A stretch of DNA of 64,000 bases from Cutaneotrichosporon cavernicola. Its lineage: Eukaryota > Basidiomycota > Tremellomycetes > Trichosporonales > Trichosporonaceae. The notes below the pieces were generated by a model. The model ran no database searches and was not told the origin of the DNA. It saw only the letters and a program-made list of their open reading frames with translations. The translations under genes and the position numbers were made by a program. Positions 40,561 to 50,927 of this stretch are shown here, one piece after another. The DNA lies in the NCBI RefSeq assembly GCF_030864355.1, contig NC_083399.1:496001-560000 (forward strand). The letters are read 5' to 3'. The number at the start of each line of letters is the position of its first letter. Position 1 is the stretch's first letter.

Positions 40561-42282
40561 ATGCTGGCCGCGTACTCTGTCGCGCGCGTTGTGCCGCCTC
40601 TCGCGCGAGTACTCAGCCCCGCCATTGCGGGCTTTACTTCATCCGCCATCAGTGCCGCCAGTGGCGCGCCGGGTCAACCGCGCAGACGCGTGCGTCCAGA
40701 CGTGCGTTTCGACGTCCCGAAGGCCTCGAAGCGATGGGACAACCGCGGGCTGGACCGCGCAACCGCTCCAGCCGGACAGACGACATCACGCCGTCTCGCA
40801 GAGGTACTTCGCGCACCCCCTTCGTCACCCTCGAGCGTCATCGCCAAACCTACACCCTCGAGCGTCGCCAAACCTACACCCATGCTCAGTGCGCGGACAC
40901 ATAAGAATCTGGTCGATTCCCAACCAAAGCCATTCACGTCGTTCAAGATCCATCCAGGACTGCAACAGGCATTGGAAGAGGCGCTTCCTAATGGAAAGAC
41001 AACGCCAATTCAGACTCTCGCCCTGTCCAACCTACTGGCCAAACCACACAAGTTGAGGGCATTGCTCGGCGCAGAGACGGGGAGCGGAAAGACGTTGGCA
41101 TACCTCGTCCCATTGATGCACCATCTCAAACGTACAGATGTCGGCCCTCCACCAGCAGAATACGACAAGATCTCAGTGACGGCTCGCGCACTCGTTCTGG
41201 GTCCAACGCACGAACTCACACGGCAAAGTACCTCGGTCGCAAAACATCTCAGTCGTTCAGCCAAACTTCGCGTCATTGGCACAAGTTGGAATGGCCCTAT
41301 GTACGGATACGCCGACGTGTTGCTCGCAACAGGGCGTGGCGCAACATCTCTCCTTGGCCTGCCGTACGAGGCTAGAGATCGGCCTGGCCGCCCTAGGCCC
41401 ACAAAAGAGACCAACGACACCAAACCGAAAACGTTTAGGGAGTATCTCAATCTCGGCGACACAGAATGGCTCGTTATCGACGAGGCAGACGTCCTCCTCG
41501 GTCCGGACTTTATCAACGAGACTTCTCGTGTCGTCAAGCGTGTCCTGGCCGCATCTCCAAATGTCAATGTGCTTCTCGTGACGGCCACGCTCCCTCCGTC
41601 GCTTGTCCGCGTGCTCGAGGGCGACCTCTTCGGCGGCGAGTTTACCCATCTCCTCTCCCCCGGTCTCCACCGTCTCCCCAAACAACTCGATACCCGCTTT
41701 GTCCCATGGTCCGGCGGCGGTAACCGCGTCTCGGATATTGTGCATGAGGTCAAACGTGGCTTTGCAGAGGACGCACTCGATGCCAAGCTCTCAGGCAACG
41801 AGGGCAAGCCGCGCGCAGTCGTGTTCTGCAGCTCGGTCGGACAGGTCAAGGCCATCACCACTGCACTGGAGGAAAAGGCCGTCGCTGCACTTGCGTGGAC
41901 TGGCGACTCGCCTGAGCGTGTACGCGGACGCGATGGACCACTGGAAGCGTTCCTCGCCCGTGGCCAGGCAACAGACCCAAAGGGCCCACGCGTGCTCGTA
42001 ACCACTTCGCTCCTCTCTCGTGGCCTAGACTTTTCCGCCGACGTAACCACCATCTACCTCGTCGATCCGCCGCGCGACGTCCTCGACTTTGTGCACCGCG
42101 CCGGACGGGCGGGACGAGCTGGACGCCATGGTCGGGTCGTCGTGTTCGGCGTCAATGGTGCCAACGAGCTCAAGTACGGCAAGGAGATCAAGAGCGTACT
42201 TGGCAAGGTCGAGCGGCGCCAGGCTGTCAAGCCAGGCGGCCGCACGTGGTCCGGCAAGGATAAGGAGCGCAGTCGCAAGTAG
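40561..42282 (+). CDS. MRH4: Mitochondrial DEAD-box RNA helicase, Mrh4 type
   Basis: Single exon, 573 aa. Mrh4 helps assemble the mitochondrial large ribosomal subunit. The N-terminus (MLAAYSVARVVPPLARVL) is a plausible presequence. Helicase motifs in order: TPIQTLAL (Q-motif part), I AETGSGKT (about 172), Ia PTHELTRQ (His where most DEAD proteins have Arg), GRGATSL, II DEADVL (about 307), III TATLPP (TAT rather than SAT), IV VVFCSS, V TSLLSRGLDF and VI HRAGRAGRAGR. The relaxed Ia and III spellings fit Mrh4 rather than other DEAD proteins. The C-terminus is basic. The ATG sits three bases after a C18 run. Confidence 0.88.
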   Translation: MLAAYSVARVVPPLARVLSPAIAGFTSSAISAASGAPGQPRRRVRPDVRFDVPKASKRWDNRGLDRATAPAGQTTSRRLAEVLRAPPSSPSSVIAKPTPSSVAKPTPMLSARTHKNLVDSQPKPFTSFKIHPGLQQALEEALPNGKTTPIQTLALSNLLAKPHKLRALLGAETGSGKTLAYLVPLMHHLKRTDVGPPPAEYDKISVTARALVLGPTHELTRQSTSVAKHLSRSAKLRVIGTSWNGPMYGYADVLLATGRGATSLLGLPYEARDRPGRPRPTKETNDTKPKTFREYLNLGDTEWLVIDEADVLLGPDFINETSRVVKRVLAASPNVNVLLVTATLPPSLVRVLEGDLFGGEFTHLLSPGLHRLPKQLDTRFVPWSGGGNRVSDIVHEVKRGFAEDALDAKLSGNEGKPRAVVFCSSVGQVKAITTALEEKAVAALAWTGDSPERVRGRDGPLEAFLARGQATDPKGPRVLVTTSLLSRGLDFSADVTTIYLVDPPRDVLDFVHRAGRAGRAGRHGRVVVFGVNGANELKYGKEIKSVLGKVERRQAVKPGGRTWSGKDKERSRK

Positions 42283-42387
42283 AGCGTAGAGCGTAGAGCG
42301 TAGAGGGGGACGACACACAGACTGTAATACTAGCTAGCACTTTTGCACCCCACCTGGCAATCACTCATCATGCATCACTCTTGACTC

Positions 42388-43493
42388 TTACTCCTTGCGG
42401 TGGAGGATGGTGGCGGAACCCTGCGCCGAGGGAAGGACGAAGAGCTCGGCAATCTGGACGTGCGGCGGGCGCATGGCGCACCAAACAATCTCCTCGGCAA
42501 TGTCCTCGGCCACGACTGTTATCAGTGGACAACGACAGGCAAGCGCTCACGCGGATCAAAGCCCTTGTACACGGCCTTGGCGGCGTCCTCGTTACCGCGG
42601 AAGCGAATGACGGAAAAGTTGGTCTCGACAAAGCCCGGCGCGACCTCTGTCACGCGGATGCCCGTAGCCACAAGCTCCTTGAGCAGCGACTGGGTGAAGG
42701 CCTTGACGGCACTGGGGTGAGCCATTGTTTGGCTAGCCTGCTATGCCATTAGACTCACTGTTTGGTGGCGCAGTAAACCGCTCCGCCAACATACGCCTCG
42801 CGACCAGCCAGCGAGCCAATGTTGAGAATATGGCCCGAGTCCTGCCTCTTCATCTCGGGGAGGAACGCCTGCGTGACCTGAATAAGCGAGACGAGGTTAG
42901 TGTCGACCATAAAGTCGACGTCGTTCATCTTGATGTCGCCAACGCGCTCGGTACCCACTGCCCCGCCGGCATTGTTGACGAGGCTTTTTATCTCAGCTCT
43001 TTTCGGGAGGCACAACTTACATGTCAAACGACTTGACACCGTCGGCCTTGAGGGCGGGCACAAGGGCGTCGACGGCCGTACGGTCGTTGACGTCGAGCGT
43101 GCGGACGACGATCTGCGGGTTCTGACCCATTGTTTGGGCAGCAGCCTTGGCCTGGGCAGCCACTTCTTCGAGCGCTTCCTTCCGACGAGCGAGGAGGACT
43201 AGGTTGCAGCCGGCGCGGGCAAAGAGGATCGCGGTGGACGCTCCGATGCCACCAGACGCGCCGGTGATGATGGCTGGGAGTCAGTGAGGGCCCAGGGCGG
43301 GAGGTGGAGGTGGGCAGGAAAGGTGAGAGGACGGTGAGGAGGGCATGTGGATAAGGGCGCGGGCGCTGACGCAGCAGAGTCGAGTGCGCAATGAGTACAC
43401 GCTACTACGCTACGCACCAGTCTTGCCCTGCAGGCTAAAGTCAGTTCCATCTACGCTCACTGCTCACCGAGTAGTGTTGAAGAGCTCTGGCAT
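42388..43493 (-). CDS. Short-chain dehydrogenase/reductase (YMR226C-like NADP-dependent)
   Basis: Six exons (43493-43468, 43434-43418, 43273-43021, 42983-42759, 42711-42551, 42515-42388) encode 269 aa. SDR hallmarks are the TGASGGIG nucleotide-binding motif, [18 protein letters not shown], the catalytic Ser in NIGSLAG, Tyr-Cys-Ala-Thr-Lys (YxxxK) and APGFVETNF. The [17 protein letters not shown] start and [16 protein letters not shown] end match the serine/3-hydroxy-acid dehydrogenase-like group containing yeast YMR226C, cytosolic NADP-dependent enzymes. The first two exons are only 26 and 17 nt, followed by a 144-nt intron; phases 2,1,2,2,1 fit. The 3' end faces MRH4, 105 bp away. Confidence 0.9.
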
Positions 43494-43733
43494 TTTAATA
43501 AAGGTGGGCGATTGTTCAACGTTGACATGGTCCACCTCACTGGAATGGAGAAAGCCCATTCCGCCCATCCCCCATGCCGCCCGCCCGCCATTCGGCCCGA
43601 AGGGTAGGGTTGTTGCCGATTGGCTGATAAACGTCATGGTTGGCAGCCAGCAACCACTTGCCACTCGTCTTCAACATGCGTATGCATAAACAAATACAGG
43701 CACATAATACAACCAGAAACGCGTTTCTGTCAA

Positions 43734-46147
43734 TTAGCGGCGGAGGTACATGTCGGGAAGAGGGTTGGGCCGGAATACAGTCGCCCGGCGCGCCTCGCGA
43801 TCGAGCTCGGCCTCGATCTCGGCGCGGATGCGCGCTTCCTCGGCCGCAAGCCGGGCCTCTTCTGCCGCCTTGCGGTCCCGCCGCTCCTTATTCAGCGCTT
43901 GCGCCTCGGCGCGGCGGCGTGTCGCCTCGCCGGGAACACGCACCGAGGAGGTTGTACGCACGGAAGAGGCTGTACGCACAGAGGAGGTTGTCGTCGGAAC
44001 AGAGGGATGGATAGAGGCACCGGTCTGCTCAGCTCCCTCCTCCCTTTTACCCGCTCGCTCAAACACAGCCCTGCGGATCGCGAGCTCGCGCGCGCGCTCA
44101 TGGTCCCTGACAGAGACCGGCTTAGCCGCAGACGTTGCACCCTCGCCCGGCTTGGGCATGCGCGCCAGCGCTTGTGCGACGAACGGCGTGACGCGCGATA
44201 TAGGACGAGCACGGGAGGCCGTCAACTGCAACCCAGGCTTGGTCGAGTTGCCGCCCAGTTTCGCTTGCGGTTTGGAGACCGCGCGGCGGTCGGATTTCGG
44301 GATGGGATGCGAGGCAGACCAGGTGCAAGACCCAGTTACGACAGGCGGGCAGGGCTTGTTTGTAGACGGCGGATCTTTGCGTTTCCGGCGGATTGTCGGC
44401 GCAGTGTCGGCGTTGGCGTTGGCGCCAAGAGCCTCACCGAGGGGCTCACGTTGTGACATGAGGTGCAGCGCGGGCTGATGCTCCCCCTCGTTGGAAGGTG
44501 GCAGCGGTTTAGAGCCAGCATCCCGGTTGGCCGTTCTCCTGACGGGAGCAGCTCGAACAGGACGGTTCTCGTCGCCGCTTGGTTGCTTTGAGGTCTTACT
44601 ACGTCTGGTGATAGGCTGGGACCTGTTCGTAGCAGAACGGACTGTAGGTGGAACAGTCTTGACCGTAATAGGTGGAGCAGGTGGGTTGAGAAACAGACCC
44701 GTGAGGAAGCCTAATAGGCCTCCGGGCTCCTTGCTGTCATCGTCCTCGGAGAGTTCGGGTTTGGGCTGAGAGGTTCGGCGGCCAGGCAGGCCCTCAAGAG
44801 GGGGCTTGTTTCGAATGAGCGATGTCTCGCGAGGCAGTTGGAGCTCTTCAGACGACACGTTTACCCCTGATGTCGTGGGGTCGTTGAGGCGTGCGGCTGC
44901 CTCAGCAGGGACGAGCGTGCCATTGATACGTTCCGCCGTGCTCCTGCGACGCTCATCTGTGTTCTCGTGACGTTCATTTGCACTTTCATGGCGCTCACGC
45001 TTCGCCGAGGATGGCATAGAGTCCACCTGATCCAGGGTGGAACGGCGACGGCGGGAGCTGGAGGAAGCCGTAGGTGTCGCCATGGAGAGGTCCCAGTGTT
45101 CAGGACGCCCGTCCACCGTCGTGGCAGACGAAGCGAAGGATAGAGTGGAGTCGGGTGTCGCAGTGCGGATAGGACCGAGTGGCGTCGCCTGGTGCGGCAG
45201 TGCATCGGTCCCCGACCGGCGAAGGGCTTGATGGCGGAGCGAGCTGGGATGTTGAGCCGAGGAGATACCTGGGGATGGCCCACGTGATGATGATGGAGTG
45301 TAGTGCACACTTGCGCGAGTGATGATTGCCGCGGGCTCCTCGGGGATGGCCACTGAGAACTTTGACGAAGACTTCGAAGAAGTCGCAGTCAGGCTGGAGG
45401 TTTCATTCATGGTGAGATGGTTGCGGCGCGATTTGAGAGGCTGAGGCTCCGCTCGCTGCAGAGGTGGTGGCGCGCGAGGAGGAGGGCGGGCGCTCGAACG
45501 CGCTGAGAGTATAGGGATACCAGCGGCGCGCGCACGCTCGGCACGGGAGGGGCCGGTCTTCTTGACGACCGACACGGCGCGGGCCACGGAGTGCATCTGT
45601 GGCAACTGGTATCAGCAAGAAGAATCCTGCCAGTGTGGGTAGATCTCGTATGGGGCGAGGGAGGTTAACTGAGGTAAGGTTCACTCACTGCTGGGTCCAA
45701 GTCCTCATACTGCTCGCTCGGGAGCGGCGGCAGTACCACCCGCCTTCCCGACTCGGCGAGCCGCCTCGCAAAGAGGTCATCGTGGTGGAGTCCGAGGGGC
45801 GCAGAGAGCGCGAGGGACACTGGAGGCAGAGTGGGTGCGGAAGGCGCCGGGGCGAATTGGGTGGAGGGCCCCGCAAAGGACGAGTCGGCGGAGGCGGGGG
45901 CAGGTGTGTAGAGCTCTTCTCGACGGCGGCGCTTGGCCTCGGGCGTCTTGTGCGGGAGCCTGGGACGAGGAGCCGAGGTCACACAGCTCGAGTCGGATGT
46001 CCACGATGTGTCCGCCAGCCCGAAGCCGTCGAACACGGGCTGGATCTTGCCAATTGGTGTCTCAAGTGGAAGACGGAAACGGGGTGTAGGGACAGAGTGT
46101 GGAAGCCCTGGTGGCCGCAAGCCGCTGGGATCCCCTGGCGAGGCCAT
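43734..46147 (-). CDS. Large low-complexity protein with basic C-terminal helix, unrecognised
   Basis: Exons 46147-45689 and 45605-43734 encode 776 aa (the acceptor could also be nine bases further, at 45596). The sequence is Ser/Pro/Arg-rich and mostly disordered, with phospho-rich patches and possible NLS clusters (EAKRRRREELYTP). The last 80 residues form a charged coil (ERRDRKAAEEARLAAEEARI) ending ATVFRPNPLPDMYLRR. That end resembles the F-x-A-x-P-L-P-type motif of TPX2-like microtubule proteins, where a Lys/Glu coil precedes FKARPLP. A spindle or microtubule role is therefore possible but weakly supported; I do not assign a family. ATG 46147 begins MASPGDPSG. Confidence 0.6.
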
Positions 46148-46532
46148 TACCAAGGGGATGGATGTGGGGAGGGAGGCGTCTTGAGTGGAAGAGAGATTGT
46201 GGATGGATAGATGGAAGACAACAAGTCGGTTACGATCTTGTTGTTTACATCAATGCTACCAGTGGCTCGAATAAGCACTAATGTAAAGTGTGTAGCATTA
46301 CAAATTCATTAGGACGGCTTGCAATCACCTTGGAATCAAGGAGATTAGTACTGAGACTGACCATGTTGTGTAGGTAGATGTCCAAGATTTAGAGCGCGCA
46401 GAGCCGTTGCATCCACTCCTCTAGCATCAAGTATATAGTACATTCATGTATGCTTTGCCAGCTCGGCTTCACTGTCCACTCTTCACTTGCTACTGGACAC
46501 AACAGTGCTGCCGCTAATATACAACAACATGT
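46148..46532. other. Intergenic region between the 776-aa protein gene and the HMG-like gene
   Basis: No gene seen; promoter of the minus-strand 776-aa gene and 3' flank of the HMG-like gene. Confidence 0.5.
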
Positions 46533-47261
46533 TTAGCTGACGCGCTTCTGGGTATGGTTAGCATGGATCCAACGCGGCGACTGGATGACCTGTTGTCGGG
46601 TCTCCCTCTCTCCTCCAGGTGACGTACAGGGTTCTCGGGTCTACTGTGAGCTTGCATACGTACAAAGGCCGAGCACACTCACGCAGTCTTCCACATTTCG
46701 GCGACCTGCTTGAAGCGCTTCTTGTGGTCGCCCTTGACGCCGGCCTTCTCGTCGGCCTCCTTGAGCTTGGCGAGCTGGACCTTGACGTATTGGTTGCTGG
46801 TGTGAGCTGAATGTCTGTTCGTAGGGCCAAGCCATGGTGCGAGCAGTAAGGAAGCCTCCCTGTGGTACAACCTCGCCCCGCCCCGCGATCGCGATCAACC
46901 TGGCAACCCTTCAGTTGACGCGCATCCAGGCCAACACGTTTGTCGTCACCCGCGAGGGGAAAGGCTAGATGGTACTCACTAAGGCGAGAGCTTCTTGCCG
47001 CCTCCGCCCTTCTTAGCAGCTGGAAAGACGCGTCAGCATCCATCCACAGAGGGTCGGAAACACGCTACGTGCTACGTACTCTTAGCTGGAGGTTAGTGAA
47101 TGCATACGATATACAAGGGGGAGGGATGTGTGTGGTGACGGGGTGGTTTGGTTTGGTGATTCCGCCGCGTAAACAAAGGAGTGGTCTGCCTCCACCAGGG
47201 TCGGTTAGGTTAGGGGGGTTGAGGTCGAGTGACGCGTCTGGGAGAGTCACTCACCAGCCAT
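46533..47261 (-). CDS. Small HMG/YABBY-like basic protein (64 aa, six exons incl. 6-nt micro-exon)
   Basis: Exons 47261-47255, 47085-47080, 47019-46980, 46796-46683, 46640-46628 and 46547-46533 encode 64 aa. The product starts with a Lys/Gly/Ala-rich tail (AAKTAKKGGGGKKL), then SPYNQYVKVQLAKLKE, HKKRFKQVAEMWKTAPENP and ends KRVS. The pattern S-P-Y-N-x-[FY], ARLK/AKLK, HK-x2-F/RFK, A-x2-W-K-x-APENP is that of small fungal HMG-box/YABBY-like proteins, thought to be chromatin or DNA-binding. The 6-nt exon 2 (CTAAGA) has a CTAAC branch, CCTCCAG acceptor and GTACGT donor; skipping it removes two residues (A-K in frame) and leaves the frame intact. Introns total 534 nt against 195 nt of coding sequence. 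Confidence 0.72.
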
Positions 47262-48096
47262 GGTTGTGGATGGAGTAGGTTGCGGTTGTTGACAATGTGA
47301 GTGTGGGTAAAGTATAAATCGAGTGTAGGTGAGAATGTGGATGGATGATGGGGTAAGAATGATATAATCAATACAGCCTCCGAGACCTTTATACTTTGTA
47401 CTGTACACAGTGGTCGGGTGGTCGGCTGGTCGGCTGGTAGGGGTAGTGCGGCCACCTTGAGTGCGGGGGAATCAAGGGGGGGTCACAGGCCGAGTTACCG
47501 AGTAGACCCCACCGCCCACAGATCCATCCACTCAGCGAGGGTCAACCAAGTCAACCAACCGATTCAGTCAAGCGCACGTGATCTTGTTGTCAAGCGTGTC
47601 AGACCCCAACATCAATCTAACAGCTATGACACGCGACCAGCTCAAAACCCCACCGTACCATCGTACAATAAACCATCAGTACAACAAGTTTAATGGTATG
47701 GTTGAGTGAATGACGTAAAGTGGTACCTGTCGTCTCTCGCCAAGGGTTGGGAACGGTGAAGGCTGGTCCTTCATGGCATTCATGGTCTCTTGTCAGTATT
47801 TGTATATCGTCTCACCTCATCCTATACTCTCCCAATCACCTCTCCAATGACCTCACTACGTCACAGTCCTTTCCCCCCCTCACCCCTCATACCCTCGTAT
47901 CCTCATGCCAAATCTCGGCATCCTCCCACCTGCGCATATCCTTCTTCTTGCTTGTTTGCTTCATGTTGCTATGGATACAATGCGTACTTTGATCTCTTGA
48001 CACTCTGCGCTCTATCAGTCTATAACCCTGGCCCGACTGCAAGTCGGGATCGGGTCCCGGTCCGTGTCCGTGTTGGCCATGAGCCTTCTATTCAGT
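47262..48096. other. Intergenic region between HMG-like gene and AA14 gene
   Basis: No gene seen. A CACGTG E-box lies at 47575-47580, about 315 bp upstream of the HMG-like start. Confidence 0.5.
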
Positions 48097-49454
48097 CTAG
48101 ATCGTGCAGAACAGGAGCACGCTGATCGCAACAGTCACACTCAAGGCAACGCTCGGGCCTGTGTGCGCCGCAGCACCAACCACCACATCGAGCTGCGCAC
48201 CGTCCGCGAAGCGGCTCACGTACGTGGCTGTCTCGCTGTGGGGCTCGGGGTCTGGTAAGTTGTTTCCGCTGCAAGTCAGCGTGTCCTCAGTACCTCCAAA
48301 GGCCCAAACTCCCCGCACCCTTCAGAAAGACAGCCTCGACAGGTGCGGGGTTGGCTCTGGCCAATTGAACATTGAGCAAGACTCACTCCTTTTGGAACAT
48401 GTACATAGGCTGCTTGGGCCCAGGCGTGCAGTTATCCGGATTCCCAGCGCAGTCTTGCTCAGGCGGCGCGGGATTCGGTATGAACGAAAACTTACTGGTC
48501 TTGCCAGTAACCTTGCACTTGTACATTGTGTTGTACTGGCGTGTGTCAGCGTTGGACAAAGTGTGGCGTTTGCGTGGAGGCAGGGGCGGTCAGGGACGCG
48601 ACTGCTAATCTGCCCGGCCACAAAACCAGAGCATGCAGTGGCATCTGTCACGCGTCTGCGAATGGCGACATGTCCCAGGTCATAAGGCACTCACAATCTC
48701 ACTACCGTAGCCCTCGCGGTTCATGCGTGTGTGGATCCAGTTCCAGGTGCAGATGCAACCTCCTTTTGGACAACGCGGTAGACTGGGCGGAATCTGGTAG
48801 TCGACGAGGCGGAACCATGGCGAGGTGTAGTTGACGCTGATGACGACCATATCTTCGGGTTTGACTTTGTACGGGTCCGATTCGTAAGCGATTGCGAGCG
48901 CCGTTCCGCCGAACAGTGACACGTTGAGCTTGTTGTAAGGGGTACCGTAATTGTTGGCGGTATGGAGTGGCCCACGATCCGGGCAGCAATATTCGAGGAG
49001 GGGCTTGGTCGTGTAGCTCCATTCTGGTGGGCGATACGTTGTATGCGCGCGGTTGCAACCAATCTCAAACGTGACAGTCTTGCCGGTTTCGAGCTCCAAG
49101 AACGCGTCCTTGGCAGGCGTGCAGTTGCGCATGTTGTGGCCGAACCACTCGTCGACAGTGAGGTTGTCCATTCCACGTGCAGGGTTGACAGGTGTGTTGA
49201 GTTGATAATGTTGGACCACTGCGTCACCGACATCGGGCCAGTTGAAGCCGAATAGGGATGGGTGCCAGAGGGTAAGGCTGAGTGTGAGCAAGCCTACAGC
49301 GTGAGGAGATAGGGGATGGTTGTTGGCATTGCCCGGGCACCAATCTGGAAGCGCAACGAGAGTGATGCGCCGATCTGCGGCACAGCATGGTCAACTAGAC
49401 TCACTGGGCCTCAGCCATAGAGGCGAGGGCAAGCGTAGCAAGCGTGAACCGCAT
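48097..49454 (-). CDS. CEL1: AA14-type lytic polysaccharide monooxygenase-like secreted protein with GPI signal (Cel1-like)
   Basis: Exons 49454-49405, 49277-48695, 48535-48387 and 48268-48097 encode 317 aa. Residues 1-16 (MRFTLATLALASMAEA) form a signal peptide; cleavage after Ala16 leaves His17 as the new N-terminus, followed by LTLWHPSLFGFN. This His-x2-LWHPS-[ML]-[FY]-GFN start is typical of AA14 copper oxygenases, where the N-terminal His forms half of the copper histidine brace; a second candidate His lies in WFGHNMRN. Many cysteines are conserved-looking (RNCTPAK, EIGCNRAH, YCCPDRG, RCPKGGCICTWNW, YKCKV, DNCTPGP), consistent with secretion. The tail ends in a hydrophobic stretch (VALSVTVAISVLLFCTI) preceded by small residues, a GPI-anchor signal. 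In Cryptococcus the AA14 protein Cel1 is linked to cell-wall integrity; the same role here is inferred. Introns are 118-159 nt, longer than average. Confidence 0.85.
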
Positions 49455-50927
49455 CGTGTTCACGCTCGTGGTAGGTGTTGGATGGCGATGGAGGTTGTGA
49501 TGAGCAGTGGAGAGTGTGTGGCGTTGTCAAGATGTTGGGTGTGACTACGTCGGTTGTGTCTGGGTTGGGTTGGGTTGGGTTGATGTAGATTGGGGTTGAT
49601 TTAGATTGGGGTTGCGATGCAAGATTCAAGGCCAGAGACAGAGACAATGAGAGACGAGTGAACAATGGATCGTGTCGATAGATAGTGATGATGATGGAAT
49701 GTGTTTTGTTGAGAGATGGTGAGAGATTGAAAGAGACACGAGTTGGGTTGTAATTTCAAAAGCCAAACGTTGTTCCCTCACACCGTGCTAAAGTATTTCA
49801 AGTCAACTTTGGTGGCAAACTTGGACCTTGGATATAGTAAGATGTCATGTGGTCCAGTAAACCAACAGGGAAGGAGCGACAGATGACAAAAGACGAGCGG
49901 GTGATGTCAAGATGCCAAGATGTAAAGGGCTAAAGGGTCAAGTTTGAAGCCAAAAGGCATAGGGCCGGGAAGGTTGACTGTTCTATCGATAGGGCTTCAA
50001 AAGTAGGTGGAGATAGGGCCAAGGGAAGGTGAAGGTGACACAATGCAAAGGGTTGGGCGAGTGACGTCTTGTTCTTTGATGAGATGGTTGATGGATGATG
50101 GTTGATGTTCAAGGGTGACAATCGTGACGAGAAGATGATATAGCCAGGATCGAAACATCGAAACAGACAAGACACTATAGACAGACAGCTTCGCTTGCTT
50201 CCCTCGATCAACTCGATCAACTGGATCACTCTACAAAGCTACAACTCTACGGATCCAAAAAGCCATGACGAAAACGGGTCCAGCATTACGCGAGTACGGG
50301 AACAGCTCATCCTTCATTTCTGATTGCTGGGTCAATGGGGTTACCCAAATCAATCTACGTGCCTCGGAGTCTTCCCGCTTTGACCCGCTTCAACCCTCTT
50401 CTTGAGCACAGCAATCTAGTGTCAAGACAAACTATAACGTGCGTTATCCTGCGGTATTGCGGTACTGCGGTACTGCGGTACTGCGGACAGGCAGAGTAGT
50501 TAATCACGTAACCAGGGAATTATATGCTACCCAATGTTTCAATTGGTCTAGCTACTCCCAAGCAACTCGCGGAGAAATATCCACCAGACTACGCACCTCA
50601 AAATCACAGTGGAGAGGAACAGGCCTTACATGCAACGGAATACACAGAGTCAGTCACTACACTCTAAAGTAGAAAAGAGCGCGTCATGTTGAGAGAGGAT
50701 GGAGGATGAGGTACGACGATGAGAGAGTCTCGGGAGAGAAGGGTCGTGTTGGGACGAGGACGAGGAAGTGGGGGTGAGTTGTTGGGGTGTGGTTTACTAC
50801 TACTGTACAGGTTTCATCAAGCACAGGGGACAAGGACATGGAAGGAACGTTGAACGTTGGGTTACCACACAAGTGTCCATTCCCATCCCATCCCTTAGCT
50901 GGATAGCGGGTGGACCTGCCTTCTGAA
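49455..50927. other. Intergenic region between AA14 gene and UFD4
   Basis: About 1.5 kb without a convincing gene: AA14 promoter, GGGTT-type repeats (about 49561-49583, TGGGT units) and an 8-bp TGCGGTAC array at about 50450-50487. Confidence 0.5.
50450..50487. repeat. 8-bp microsatellite (TGCGGTAC)n
   Basis: Four to five head-to-tail copies of TGCGGTAC, the first with T for C. Confidence 0.85.

Noticed and set aside
43734..45605. Assignment of the 776-aa protein to TPX2
   Set aside because: Only the last 16 residues and the preceding charged coil resemble the TPX2 motif; no Aurora-binding N-terminus is visible, so it is left unassigned.
49561..49583. Telomere-like GGGTT repeats
   Set aside because: Only four TTGGG-type copies, internal, upstream of the AA14 gene; too short and not the expected basidiomycete telomere unit.
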